From Myxococcales bacterium (GTDB lineage: Bacteria > Myxococcota_A > Polyangia > Polyangiales > Polyangiaceae), in NCBI GenBank assembly GCA_021847645.1, contig JAJZQG010000038.1, positions 1-47,475 of the forward strand: 47,475 bases of DNA. The letters are read 5' to 3'. The translations under genes and the position numbers were made by a program. A model generated the notes under the pieces. That model did no database searches. It was not told the DNA's origin and worked only from the letters and a program-made list of their open reading frames with translations. Shown one piece after another: positions 21,758-30,014 of this stretch; the stretch's first letter is position 1, and every line of letters starts with the position of its first letter.

Positions 21758-22984
21758 TCAGTCGTGGTGCAGGGCGTCGATCGGATCGAGCTTGGCCGCT
21801 CGCCGCGCCGGAAAGAATCCGAAGACCACACCGATCGTCGCCGAGGTGATCAGCGCGGCCACCAGCGCCTCGGGCGGAAGGACCATGCTCCAGCCCAGGC
21901 TCATCGTCATGATCCGGATCGCCGCCAGGCCGACCGCCGTTCCTCCCAGCCCGCCCAGCGTGCACAGCACCAGCGCCTCCACCAGGAACTGCAGCATGAT
22001 GTGCTCCTCCCGCGCACCGATTGCCATGCGAATCCCGATCTCGCGCGTCCGCTCGGTCACGCTCACCAGCATGATGTTCATCACGCCGATTCCCCCCACC
22101 ACCAGCGACACCACCGCGATCCCCACCAGCAACATCTGCAGCGTCGAGAAGATGTCTTCTTGCATCTTCATGAACTCGGCCTGCGTGTGAATCACGTAGT
22201 CCGGCTCGTCGTCCTTCCCGATCCGGTGACGCTGGTCCAGGATCGACTCGATCTGATGGGTCGCGCGCTCGATGGTCCGGGCGTCCCGCGCCGAGGCGAT
22301 GAGCAGGAACACGCGCCCCGCGGGCATGGGCATCACGCGCGCGCGGAAAGTGCCAATGGGCATCAGCACCCGATCGTCGGGGTCTTCGCCGCCCAGGCTC
22401 TGGCCCTTGGGCGCGAGCGTGCCCACGATGCGGTACGCGTGCTTTCCGATGCGCACCACCTGCCCGACCGGGTCCTGGTTGCCGAACAGGTCCAACGCGG
22501 TCGACGCGCCCAACACGCAGACCTTGGCCTTGGTCCGCTCGTCGGTCTCGGTCCACATCGCACCGTGGGCGATCTCGTAGCCACGCACTTTGAGGTACGC
22601 GCGCGTGGTGCCGATGACGCCGGTGTTGGTGTTGCGGTCCGCGATGACCACCTGCGCCGAGGCCGATACCATCGGCGCGATCGCCTCGACGCTCGTGGCC
22701 TCCCGCAGAATCGCCTCGCCGTCCGCCTCCGACAGCTTGCCGCTGGTGCCCGCGGCGCCGCGCACGCCGGAGCGCTGCACCGGACGCGTGATGACCAGAA
22801 TGCTGTTGGAGCCGATGCTCTGGATGATCTGGATGACCTTGTCCTGAACGCCCGTGCCGATCGCGGTCACAATCACCACCGCGGCCACGCCGATCAGGAT
22901 GCCCAGCACCGTCAGGAACGCGCGCAGCTTGGCCCGAAACACCGAACGCAACGCGAGACGCAGGGACGTCAGGAGCGTGCTCAC
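21758..22984 (-). CDS. MacB-type ABC transporter permease (first of two)
   Basis: 408 residues with the same architecture as its downstream neighbour: an N-terminal helix ([20 protein letters not shown]), a periplasmic MacB_PCD domain and three C-terminal FtsX-like helices ([26 protein letters not shown] region, ending [14 protein letters not shown]). The start GTG at 22984 overlaps the ATPase stop as GTGA, which is strong evidence for operon membership and decides the start. Related systems export macrolides, peptides or lipoproteins. The cargo here is unknown. Confidence 0.93.
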   Translation of the reverse strand: MSTLLTSLRLALRSVFRAKLRAFLTVLGILIGVAAVVIVTAIGTGVQDKVIQIIQSIGSNSILVITRPVQRSGVRGAAGTSGKLSEADGEAILREATSVEAIAPMVSASAQVVIADRNTNTGVIGTTRAYLKVRGYEIAHGAMWTETDERTKAKVCVLGASTALDLFGNQDPVGQVVRIGKHAYRIVGTLAPKGQSLGGEDPDDRVLMPIGTFRARVMPMPAGRVFLLIASARDARTIERATHQIESILDQRHRIGKDDEPDYVIHTQAEFMKMQEDIFSTLQMLLVGIAVVSLVVGGIGVMNIMLVSVTERTREIGIRMAIGAREEHIMLQFLVEALVLCTLGGLGGTAVGLAAIRIMTMSLGWSMVLPPEALVAALITSATIGVVFGFFPARRAAKLDPIDALHHD

Positions 22985-23754
22985 GCGCCGCCTCGCTCCG
23001 AGTCGACCATCGAGTCGGCCGCATCCCTGGACTGCGCGGCAGCCGCCGCCGCATCGCGTGGCCGCCCCTGATGCTTGTCCGACCTGATGCGCCCGTCGCG
23101 CATCAGGATCGTGCGCGACGCGCACGCGGCAACGTCGGGCTCGTGCGTGACCATCACGATGGTGATCCCGCGCTCGCGGTTGAGAGTCTGCAGCAGCGCA
23201 AGGATCTCGTCGCTGGTGCGGGTGTCCAGGTTGCCCGTGGGCTCGTCGGCCACCAGGAGCGGAGGATCGGTCACCAGGGCGCGGGCGATGGCGACGCGCT
23301 GCTGCTGGCCTCCGGACAGCTGGTTGGGAGTGTGGTGGAATCGATCGCCGAGCCCCACCTGCTCCAGGGCCCGCCGCGCCTGCGCGCGCCTGCGGCTCGC
23401 GCGCTGGCCGCGATAGACCAGCGGAAGCTCCACGTTCTCGAGCGCCGTGGTGCGCGGCAGCAGGTTGAATCCCTGGAACACGAAGCCGATCAGCCGGTTG
23501 CGCAGCACCGCCCGCGCATTGTTCGAGCGGCTCTCGACCCGGATGCCGGCGAGCTTGTAGACGCCGTAGCTCGGCCGGTCCAGGCACCCGATGATGTTCA
23601 TCATCGTGCTCTTGCCCGAGCCGCTCGGCCCCACGACCGCCACGAACTCGCCCGGCTCGATGGCCACGCTCACCGACGTTAGCGCGTGCACCACCGTGGG
23701 CCCGGATACGTAATCCTTGCCCGCCTCCACGAGCTCGACGATCGGCTCGCTCAC
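22981..23754 (-). CDS. MacB/LolD-type ABC transporter ATPase
   Basis: 257 residues. Walker A GPSGSGKST, Q-loop FVFQGFNLLP, signature LSGGQQQRVAIARAL, Walker B LLVADEPTGNLD and H-loop VTHEP are all intact, so the subunit should hydrolyse ATP. The sequence groups with the LolD/MacB/FtsE branch. Start GTG 23754 has a GGAGGG site 4 nt upstream, and the gap after the membrane-fusion gene is 19 nt. The C-terminal 35 residues (Ala/Arg/Asp-rich) extend past the family core. It powers the two permeases encoded next. Confidence 0.95.
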   Translation of the reverse strand: MSEPIVELVEAGKDYVSGPTVVHALTSVSVAIEPGEFVAVVGPSGSGKSTMMNIIGCLDRPSYGVYKLAGIRVESRSNNARAVLRNRLIGFVFQGFNLLPRTTALENVELPLVYRGQRASRRRAQARRALEQVGLGDRFHHTPNQLSGGQQQRVAIARALVTDPPLLVADEPTGNLDTRTSDEILALLQTLNRERGITIVMVTHEPDVAACASRTILMRDGRIRSDKHQGRPRDAAAAAAQSRDAADSMVDSERGGA

Positions 23755-23773
23755 GGTGCCCTCCGGCGCTTCA

Positions 23774-25069
23774 TCAGAACATGTTCCGGCGGTGCTGCGA
23801 GTCCGCTGCGTTCGCGTCTTCGACCTCGTCGACCACCACGTCCTGGCCGGCTGCCAGCGAGCCACCCCGCACCTCGGTGTTGATCCCGTCCGTGATGCCG
23901 ATCTCGACGATCTTCTCCGCGATCTTCTCGGCGCCCGGCGTCGTGTCGCTCAGCTGGTAGATCCGCGCCTTGCCGTGATCGAGCGCCGGAAGCGGCGGCT
24001 GCGGGATCGGCTTCCCATCCTGCCCCTTGGGCGCCGACGGCTTGTATCGCAACGCCGCATTCGGCAGCCGCACCACGCCCTTGGCCTCGTGGGTGCGCAC
24101 CGTCACCAGCGCCGTCATCCCCGGACGCAGCTTCTTCTCCGGGTTGTCCACGTCGATCACCGCCGAGTAGGTGACCACGCCCTGCGAGGTGTTGGGGCTG
24201 TAGCGGACCTGCACCACCTTGCCCTCGAACTCGATCCCCGGGAACGCGTCGACCGTCGCCTCGGCCTTCATTCCCTCCTGCAGCTTGCCCACGTCGGCCT
24301 CGTCGATCTCGGCCATCACACGCATCTTGCTCAGATCCTGCGCGATCACGAACAGCGTGGGAGCCTGGAAGCTCGCTGCCACCGTCTGCCCTGGGTCGAC
24401 GTTGCGGCTGATGACCACCCCGTCGATCGGCGCGAAGATCTTCGTATAGGCCAGGTTCGTCCGCGAATACGACAGCTCGGCGTTGATCTGCGAAATCGTG
24501 GCCTTTGCCGCCGCCACCGCCGCGACCTGCGCGTCGTAGTCGCCTTGCGCCGAGTCCACGTCGGCCTGGCTGGCGAGCCGCTCGGCAAACAAGTTCCTGG
24601 TCCGGTCCAGCGCCACCTTCGAGGTGCGCAGCTGCGCGTCCGATCTCGCCAGCGACGCCTGCGCCGCTCGCAGCTGCGCGTCGGTCTGCGCCACTTGTGC
24701 GCCGAGCAGCGTCGGATCGATCTCGGCGATCAGGTCGCCCTGCTTTACCTCGGAGTTGAAGTCCACATAGACCTTGACCACGCGGCCCGAGACCTGCGCG
24801 CCGACTTGCACCTGTGTCAGCGGCTGCACCGTGCCCGTGGACTGCACGGTCTCGATGACGTCGCCGGTCGTGGTCTTCTGCAGTACGTACTTGGACGGGG
24901 GCGGCGGGCGGTGCTTGATGCGCCAAGCGACGACGGCGGCGACGATCAGGACGACGCCCAGGAGAATTGCGGAGCGGCGAACCCAACGCCCCTTGCCCTC
25001 CACACGGGACAGATCGCGTTCGAGCTCGCGGGTCCGCTGCGCGGCAGCTTGGGATCCAGACTCAACCAT
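23774..25069 (-). CDS. MacA-like periplasmic membrane-fusion protein
   Basis: 431 residues, first gene of the four-gene transporter operon. A short cytosolic N-terminus is followed by one membrane helix (RRSAILLGVVLIVAAVVAW, about 30-50). Then come a lipoyl/barrel-sandwich half (VGAQVSGRVVKVYVDFNSEV), an alpha-hairpin (about 125-210, Ala/Gln-rich coiled coil), the second lipoyl half (IFAPIDGVVISRNVDPGQTV) and beta-barrel and membrane-proximal domains. This is the HlyD/MacA plan that links an inner-membrane ABC exporter to an outer-membrane channel. No TolC-like gene is beside it, and the channel may be encoded elsewhere. The ATG at 25069 has no close ribosome binding site. Confidence 0.93.
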   Translation of the reverse strand: MVESGSQAAAQRTRELERDLSRVEGKGRWVRRSAILLGVVLIVAAVVAWRIKHRPPPPSKYVLQKTTTGDVIETVQSTGTVQPLTQVQVGAQVSGRVVKVYVDFNSEVKQGDLIAEIDPTLLGAQVAQTDAQLRAAQASLARSDAQLRTSKVALDRTRNLFAERLASQADVDSAQGDYDAQVAAVAAAKATISQINAELSYSRTNLAYTKIFAPIDGVVISRNVDPGQTVAASFQAPTLFVIAQDLSKMRVMAEIDEADVGKLQEGMKAEATVDAFPGIEFEGKVVQVRYSPNTSQGVVTYSAVIDVDNPEKKLRPGMTALVTVRTHEAKGVVRLPNAALRYKPSAPKGQDGKPIPQPPLPALDHGKARIYQLSDTTPGAEKIAEKIVEIGITDGINTEVRGGSLAAGQDVVVDEVEDANAADSQHRRNMF

Positions 25070-25370
25070 CGTTGCTCAGGCTCATATCTCACCGAGACGG
25101 CGGGTCAAGGATCCTTCGATCGCCGCGGACTGGCTTCTCGTGCGCGGCCCGGCGGCCGGCTCGCATTCCGGCCTCGGTCCGACGTCGTTCTGCAGCCTCG
25201 CGCACGGTTGCCCACGACGCCGCGGTCACGCGCGAGCTGCGCTGCGTCCAAGAACGGCGTGGTTCAATTGTCCAATCCGGCGTGTTCGATTATCGTGCTG
25301 GTCTCGAACGGCTGTGCTATGGGCTCGCCCTTTCCGGGCGTTCGCTCCAGGTCCAGTCATCGGCACCGGC
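25070..25370. other. Divergent intergenic region, transporter operon / ECF sigma operon
   Basis: 301 nt between two divergent operons. I see no convincing gene. AT-richer patches (TTCGATTATC near 25283, CATATCTC near 25083) may be promoter elements for the sigma-factor gene and for the membrane-fusion gene respectively, but no recognisable pair with proper spacing could be assigned. Confidence 0.3.
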
Positions 25371-25964
25371 ATGGCAACCGAAACCGACCACGAACTCATC
25401 GAACGAGCCCGCACGGGCAACCGCGACGCTTTCGGCGTGTTCGTGCGTCGCCACCAGAAGCGCATCTTCCGCTTGGCCGTCCACATGCTGCGCGACGCCA
25501 CCGAGGCCGAGGACGTCGTGCAGGAAACGTTCGTGCGGGCCTGGCAGGCGCTTGCGCGCTTCGAAGGCAACAGTCAGCCTTTCACATGGCTCTACAGGAT
25601 CGCGGTGAACCTGTCGCTCAACACCATCCGGACACGCAAGCCGCGCAAGCAGGCCGCGCACGAGGACGATCCGCGCGTCGAAGCCTGGTTGGCGGACAAG
25701 GCGCCCACGACCGCCGACCCCTCCGTTGCGGCCGAGCAGAAGCAGCTGGCCCTGGCCCTGGCCCAGGGCATCGACCAGCTGAGCGACACGCTGCGCACCA
25801 CGCTCATCCTGGTTTGCGTCGAAGGCCTTCCCCACGAGAGCGTCTCGGCGATCCTGGGCTGCCCCGAGGGCACCGTGGCCTGGCGCGTCCACGAGGCGCG
25901 ACGCAAGCTGCGTGAGCACTTGGACGGCCGTGGATTCGGCGAAGACACGGAGGGGCGTCCATGA
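25371..25964 (+). CDS. ECF (RpoE-like) RNA polymerase sigma factor
   Basis: 197 residues. Region 2 (about 10-80) includes FVRRHQKRIFRLAVHML, the DATEAEDVVQETFVRAW helix and FTWLYRIAVN. Region 4 (about 125-185) has LSDTLRTTLILVCVEGLPHES and an HTH AILGCPEGTVAWRVHEARRKL. Region 3 is absent, as in group 4 sigma factors. The ATG at 25371 gives the natural N-terminus (MATETDHELIERA), although no good ribosome binding site precedes it. The stop overlaps the ATG of the next gene (ATGA at 25961-25964), the usual arrangement of an ECF sigma factor with its anti-sigma factor. Confidence 0.93.
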   Translation: MATETDHELIERARTGNRDAFGVFVRRHQKRIFRLAVHMLRDATEAEDVVQETFVRAWQALARFEGNSQPFTWLYRIAVNLSLNTIRTRKPRKQAAHEDDPRVEAWLADKAPTTADPSVAAEQKQLALALAQGIDQLSDTLRTTLILVCVEGLPHESVSAILGCPEGTVAWRVHEARRKLREHLDGRGFGEDTEGRP

Positions 25965-27286
25965 GCGGCGACAGCAGCAAGCTCGACGCGCGGATGGATG
26001 GGTGGTTGAAGGACTGGCCGGCCCCGGAGCGCGAGGAAGCAGCGTGGGAGACGGCTGCCACGCGGATCGAAGAGAAGATCGCGCCCCTGTCCGCGGCAGA
26101 GGGCGACGATGACTGGCTCGCAGCTCCCCTGCCCGCCGAACCCGGTGAAGGCGACAGCGAGCCGGCCCAGCAGGTACCAAGCGAGGTCAGGATGTCGGAA
26201 CCAAGTCCAGACAAGATGAAGCGGAAGTCCCTCAAGGACATCGCACAGCGCGTCAGCGCTGCGCCCCCGGCGCCCGCCTCGACTGCGGAACCGCCACCGC
26301 CGTCCGGCCGAGGCGGTCCACGCGTATCCGCTCCGCCCGAGGCGCCTGCGCGCCCGGCTTTCGTCTCCCGCCCAACCGAGGCCCGTGACAGCGACTCGGG
26401 CATCCTGGACCTCGCGGCCGTGCGCGCGAGCCAGGCGTCCCTGCCCGATTCCGGCGCAGCTCCCGGCACCGAGGGACTGTTCGACGACGACAAGGCATCT
26501 GCCGCTGCGGCCGCCGCACCAGCCAAGCCGGCTTCAGCCAAGAAGTCCTCCAGCGTCATCCCGCTGGTCGGCGGAGGAGTGGTCGCGATCGCAGCGATCG
26601 CAGCGGCGTTCTTCGTGGTCATGAAGCGTTCCCCAGGTGAGATGGCAAGCCAGTCCCCGCCCGCGGCTGCAGTCGTTGCGTCGGCCGCGGCACCCGGTGC
26701 CGAGTTCACCGCTAGGCCCGCGACCACCGAGACGGGCGCTGCAGCGGAACCGTTGGCGATCGCGTCGTCCGGAACCGCCCAACCGCTCGCAGAGAACGCG
26801 GGTGACCGGGCCGCCACCGGCGGCGCCGAGCCGGCCAAGGCTTCCTCAAAGGAAGAAAGCAAGGGCGCAGGCGAGAAGACCGCGTCCGCCGATGCCAAAA
26901 AGGAACCCGCCGCACCAGCTCCCACGGACTTGACCGGTGCGATGGCCACCGCGGTCGGCGCCAACACGTCCCAACCTGCAGCGGAAAAGAAAGATGAACC
27001 TGCAGGCCCCGCGCCGGGATCGATCCCCGAGTCGCCGTCTCAAGGCGCCATCCAGGGCGCGCTCGGCTCGGTCATGGGCGCCGCGAAAGGCTGCGTCGCG
27101 GGCATGGACGCCCCGTCCCGCGCCACGGTCGTCTTCGGCTCGAGCGGACGGGTCAAGAGCGTGAGCGTCACGGGCCCCGCGGCCTCGACGGGCGCGGCCG
27201 GCTGCATCAAGAGCGCCTTGTCCAAGGCCAGTGTCGGCCCGTTCCAACGAGATTCCTACGCGGTCGGCGTCACCATCCGGCCCTGA
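25961..27286 (+). CDS. Putative anti-sigma factor/signal transducer with AgmX/PglI-like C-terminal domain
   Basis: 441 residues, translationally coupled to the ECF sigma gene, with GGAGGGG just before its ATG. The cytosolic N-terminus (about 1-195) has a short acidic helix (DARMDGWLKDWPAPEREEAAW) and then a low-complexity Pro/Ala/Ser stretch. It has no zinc-binding HxxxCxxC motif. One membrane helix is at about 198-221 (VIPLVGGGVVAIAAIAAAFF). A disordered Ala/Glu/Lys-rich periplasmic linker leads to a C-terminal domain (about 360-441) with two cysteines (KGCVAGMD, AGCIKSAL) and strand pattern ATVVFGSSGRVKSVSV, like the AgmX/PglI (TonB-C-related) domain of Myxococcota. The role as anti-sigma factor is inferred from position and topology. 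Confidence 0.75.
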   Translation: MSGDSSKLDARMDGWLKDWPAPEREEAAWETAATRIEEKIAPLSAAEGDDDWLAAPLPAEPGEGDSEPAQQVPSEVRMSEPSPDKMKRKSLKDIAQRVSAAPPAPASTAEPPPPSGRGGPRVSAPPEAPARPAFVSRPTEARDSDSGILDLAAVRASQASLPDSGAAPGTEGLFDDDKASAAAAAAPAKPASAKKSSSVIPLVGGGVVAIAAIAAAFFVVMKRSPGEMASQSPPAAAVVASAAAPGAEFTARPATTETGAAAEPLAIASSGTAQPLAENAGDRAATGGAEPAKASSKEESKGAGEKTASADAKKEPAAPAPTDLTGAMATAVGANTSQPAAEKKDEPAGPAPGSIPESPSQGAIQGALGSVMGAAKGCVAGMDAPSRATVVFGSSGRVKSVSVTGPAASTGAAGCIKSALSKASVGPFQRDSYAVGVTIRP

Positions 27287-27312
27287 TCGTTCGGGGCCCC
27301 TCGTGCCTCGCC

Positions 27313-28344
27313 CTACCCGTACGACACCTCCGGCTTGAGCTCACGGCTCATCACCTCGTGCACGAAGTGCGAGATCGGACGTCCTTCCACGTTGCCGTGC
27401 AGGTACTCGTAGATCTGCTCGAAGATCGCTGCCTCCACATGCAGTTGCCGGATGAGGTGCCAGGCCGACTTCGACGTCAGAAAGCCTTCGACCACCTGCC
27501 TCTGGCCCGACAGGATGTCCTGCACCTTCTCGCCCTTGCCCAACCGATAGCCGAATGTTCGATTGCGGCTCAGCTCGCCGGTGCACGTCAGAATCAGATC
27601 GCCCGCGCCGGAAAGGCCGGCCAGCGTCAGCGGGTTGGCCCCCTTGCGCACCGAGATGCGGCTGATCTCCGACAGGGCCCGGGTCATCAGCCCCGCTCGC
27701 GTGTTGTGCCCGAACCCCATTCCATCCATCGCGCCCACCGCGATCGCCACCACGTTCTTGAGCGCCCCGCCCATCTCCACGCCCACCACGTCGCAGCTCG
27801 TGTAGCACCGGAAAAACGTCGTGGAGATCGCGTGCTGCACCCGCACCGCCGTGCGCATGTCCCACGCCGCGACCGTCACCGCCGTGGGCATACCGCGCGC
27901 CACCTCGACCGCGAACGAGGGGCCGGAGAGCACCGTGAAGTACTTGTGGAAGTTCGATTCCAATGTGTCGCTGTAGACCTCGGACATGGTCATCAGCGAA
28001 TCGTTTTCGATACCCTTCGATGCGCTCACCAGGATCGCCGTGCGCCCCAGGTCGTTGCGAAACTCCGTGGCGATGCGACGCACATGGTGGCTGGGGACCG
28101 CGACCACGACCAAGTCCTTGTCGCGCACCACCTCTCCCAGGTCGTTGCTGGCGATCACGGCCGGGTGCAACGAGTGGCCCGGCAAGTAGGTGCTGTTGAC
28201 GCGCGTCTCGCGGATGCTCGCGGCCACGTCGGGCTCGAAGCACCACAGCTTCACCTGGTGGCCCTTGCGGGCAAGCTGATCCGCCAGGGCTGTGCCCCAT
28301 GCCCCGGCTCCTACCACGCCAGTGCGCAGAACCTCGGTGTCCAT
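27313..28344 (-). CDS. gpsA: NAD(P)-dependent glycerol-3-phosphate dehydrogenase, copy 1
   Basis: 343 residues. It reduces dihydroxyacetone phosphate to sn-glycerol 3-phosphate for phospholipid synthesis, in the cytosol. Visible motifs are the Rossmann GAGAWGTALA (about 11-20), VAVPSHHVR, the SASKGIE loop, LSGPSFAVEVARG, the catalytic-Lys helix GGALKNVVAIAVGAMDG, and GLSGAGDLILTC near the substrate pocket. It has full length for the family and all key residues. It is monocistronic and converges with the sigma-factor operon (26-nt gap). A second, quite different gpsA lies at 34277-35299 inside the plsB operon. Confidence 0.95.
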   Translation of the reverse strand: MDTEVLRTGVVGAGAWGTALADQLARKGHQVKLWCFEPDVAASIRETRVNSTYLPGHSLHPAVIASNDLGEVVRDKDLVVVAVPSHHVRRIATEFRNDLGRTAILVSASKGIENDSLMTMSEVYSDTLESNFHKYFTVLSGPSFAVEVARGMPTAVTVAAWDMRTAVRVQHAISTTFFRCYTSCDVVGVEMGGALKNVVAIAVGAMDGMGFGHNTRAGLMTRALSEISRISVRKGANPLTLAGLSGAGDLILTCTGELSRNRTFGYRLGKGEKVQDILSGQRQVVEGFLTSKSAWHLIRQLHVEAAIFEQIYEYLHGNVEGRPISHFVHEVMSRELKPEVSYG

Positions 28345-28437
28345 GCGACGACCTCCAGAGAAGGCAACAATACACCGTCGCCGGGTTCCCACGAAGACTT
28401 GGCCGCGTCCGGCGCTTGGCGGTAAGCGGACGGCACG

Positions 28438-29361
28438 ATGGCACGCCGACCCGCTCTGGCAACCTTGGCAACTGCGTTCGTGGGAACGGTGCTCTCGACA
28501 TGCGGGCCCACCGAAGCGCCGCTGGCCTCGGAATCGGCCGGGACGCAACCCGTCTCTGCGCCGGCCGCGTCCGCAACCGAACCGCTGCCCGCCGCTTCGT
28601 CGCTCACGCAGGACGCACCCGCTGCATCGGCCAGCCCGGCGGCGTCCGAAGCACCACCCGCGCCGCCCGACGCCTCGCCTTGTCCGCAGGACATGGTGCT
28701 GGTGCAAGGGGAGCACTGCAATCTGTTCGAGCAGGACTGCCTTCAGTGGGACGACCCGGAAGGGCAGCCGCGCAATCGTGTGTGTGCGCGCTTCCGCGAG
28801 CCTTCGACCTGCGTGACCCGCGGCCATCGTATGCGCTTCTGCATCGACCGCGACGAGTACCGCGCGCAGGGCCAGAGCCTGCCGGTGAGCAACGTGTCGT
28901 GGGAGCAGGCGGCGGAGCTCTGCTCCGCGCAGCACAAGCGCCTGTGCCGCGATGACGAGTGGGAATTCGCGTGCGAGGGTGAACAGGGCCTCCCCTACCC
29001 CTACGGCTACGAGCGCAGCCCCTCGCTGTGCAACGTCGATCGGCTTCTTCGCGACGGCAAGTTCCACGCGAGCGACGACCTCCGCGAGCCGCCCCACGCC
29101 ACGTGCGTGAGCCCCTTTGGTGTGCGGGATATGGTCGGCAACGTCGACGAGTGGGTGCTTCGCAGGTTCCGCAAGCCGAACGACCGCGCGGAGCTGCGCG
29201 GCGGCTGGTGGATGACCGGCCGCAACCGTTGCCGCTCGAGCACCACGTCGCACAACGAGCGCTACGCGGGCAAGCAGACGGGCTTCCGGTGCTGCAAGGG
29301 CCTGGACCCTGCGGGCCCCGAGACCGCGGGCGCGACCGGAGAGCCGGCGTCGCAAGACTGA
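28438..29361 (+). CDS. Lipoprotein with SUMF1/FGE-sulfatase-type domain
   Basis: 307 residues. The signal MARRPALATLATAFVGTVLSTC ends in lipobox L-S-T-C. A Ser/Ala/Pro linker runs to about residue 80, then a formylglycine-generating-enzyme-like fold: an N-terminal MVLVQG, then PVSNVSWEQAAELCSAQ, KRLCRDDEWEFAC, YPYGYE, GVRDMVGNVDEWV, LRGGWW and GFRCC. The paired active-site cysteines of true FGE are not in place (GRNRCRSST has a single Cys), so it is probably a structural or binding relative and not an aldehyde-forming enzyme. It is divergent from gpsA copy 1, 93 nt apart. Its partner is unknown. Confidence 0.8.
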   Translation: MARRPALATLATAFVGTVLSTCGPTEAPLASESAGTQPVSAPAASATEPLPAASSLTQDAPAASASPAASEAPPAPPDASPCPQDMVLVQGEHCNLFEQDCLQWDDPEGQPRNRVCARFREPSTCVTRGHRMRFCIDRDEYRAQGQSLPVSNVSWEQAAELCSAQHKRLCRDDEWEFACEGEQGLPYPYGYERSPSLCNVDRLLRDGKFHASDDLREPPHATCVSPFGVRDMVGNVDEWVLRRFRKPNDRAELRGGWWMTGRNRCRSSTTSHNERYAGKQTGFRCCKGLDPAGPETAGATGEPASQD

Positions 29362-29394
29362 CCCGGGCCGCGCACCGGTGCCGTGCAAAATCCG

Positions 29395-29423
29395 TTGACA
29401 GACGCATCACTGCGCCTAATACT
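29395..29423 (+). promoter_or_regulatory. Promoter of the small basic protein / rpsT unit
   Basis: A perfect -35 TTGACA at 29395-29400 and a -10-like AATACT at 29418-29423 are 17 bp apart. The start of transcription would be near 29430, about 40 nt before ATG 29470, which has GGAG at 29461-29464. This is one of the two best sigma-70-like sites in the window and fits strong, growth-related expression of a ribosomal-protein gene. Confidence 0.6.
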
Positions 29424-29469
29424 GCGCCGCCCTGCCGCCCTTTGGTGGCGACAAGCGTACGGAGTGATC

Positions 29470-29637
29470 ATGGTATCGAGCACCCAGCAAACCGAGCGCA
29501 TTCGCCGTCGCAAGCGCACGACGAACGGCAAGTCCAACAAGAGCCGCTTCGGGCGGACGCTCACGCCGGCCTTCCCGGTCCATCCGGAAGGCTACGACCC
29601 GTCGAAGCCCGACGCGAAGCCCGCGGCGAGCAAGTGA
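29470..29637 (+). CDS. Small (55 aa) basic protein upstream of rpsT
   Basis: MVSSTQQTERIRRRKRTTNG begins a short, strongly basic chain (KSNKSRFGRTLTPAFP follows) with a Pro/Lys-rich tail and no membrane segment. The ATG at 29470 was chosen over an upstream alternative start at 29383 because GGAG precedes it by 5 nt and a strong promoter lies upstream. It is 26 nt ahead of rpsT and so cotranscribed. Size, charge and position suggest an RNA- or ribosome-associated protein. I recall comparable short TERIR-type basic proteins in related phyla but cannot confirm a family here. Confidence 0.7.
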   Translation: MVSSTQQTERIRRRKRTTNGKSNKSRFGRTLTPAFPVHPEGYDPSKPDAKPAASK

Positions 29638-29663
29638 ATCCTTAGGATCGAGAGCAAGGCATC

Positions 29664-29936
29664 ATGGCAAATCATCCGTCGGCAGAACGACGTAACCGGC
29701 AGCGGATCACGCGCGCGAAGCGCAACCGGGCGGTCAAGAGCGAGACGCGCTCGATTCTGAAGAAGGCGCGCGCGCAGGTCGTCGCGGGCCAGAAGGACGC
29801 GGCGGCGGCCGCGATCAAGACGGTCGCGTCGGCGGTGGATCGCGCCGCTTCCAAGGGCGTCATCCACAAGAAGGCAGCCGCGCGCACCAAGGCCCGCATC
29901 GCACGCCGCGCCCACAAGGCCGCCTCGCAGGCGTAG
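29664..29936 (+). CDS. rpsT: 30S ribosomal protein S20
   Basis: 90 residues, basic and almost entirely helical. It begins MANHPSAERRNRQRITRAKR (the family's MANxxSAxKRxRQ start), carries RSILKKARAQV in the middle and ends with KGVIHKKAAARTKARIARRAHKA, the conserved 16S-binding C-terminal helix. It binds 16S rRNA early in small-subunit assembly. It is the second gene of a two-gene unit with the 55-residue protein. No clear intrinsic terminator follows; only a pyrimidine-rich tract lies downstream. Confidence 0.97.
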   Translation: MANHPSAERRNRQRITRAKRNRAVKSETRSILKKARAQVVAGQKDAAAAAIKTVASAVDRAASKGVIHKKAAARTKARIARRAHKAASQA

Positions 29937-30014
29937 CGACCCCGCCTGGTCCCCCTCTCCCTCTCGCTTCCGTACTGCCCCCGCGCAGTCACGCGCGTCG
30001 GTCCATCCCCCGCA

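Noticed and set aside
23717..25915. 732-codon plus-strand frame opposite the transporter operon
   Set aside because: Runs antisense through the MacA-like and ATPase genes and out of frame through the sigma gene. No start signal or domain.
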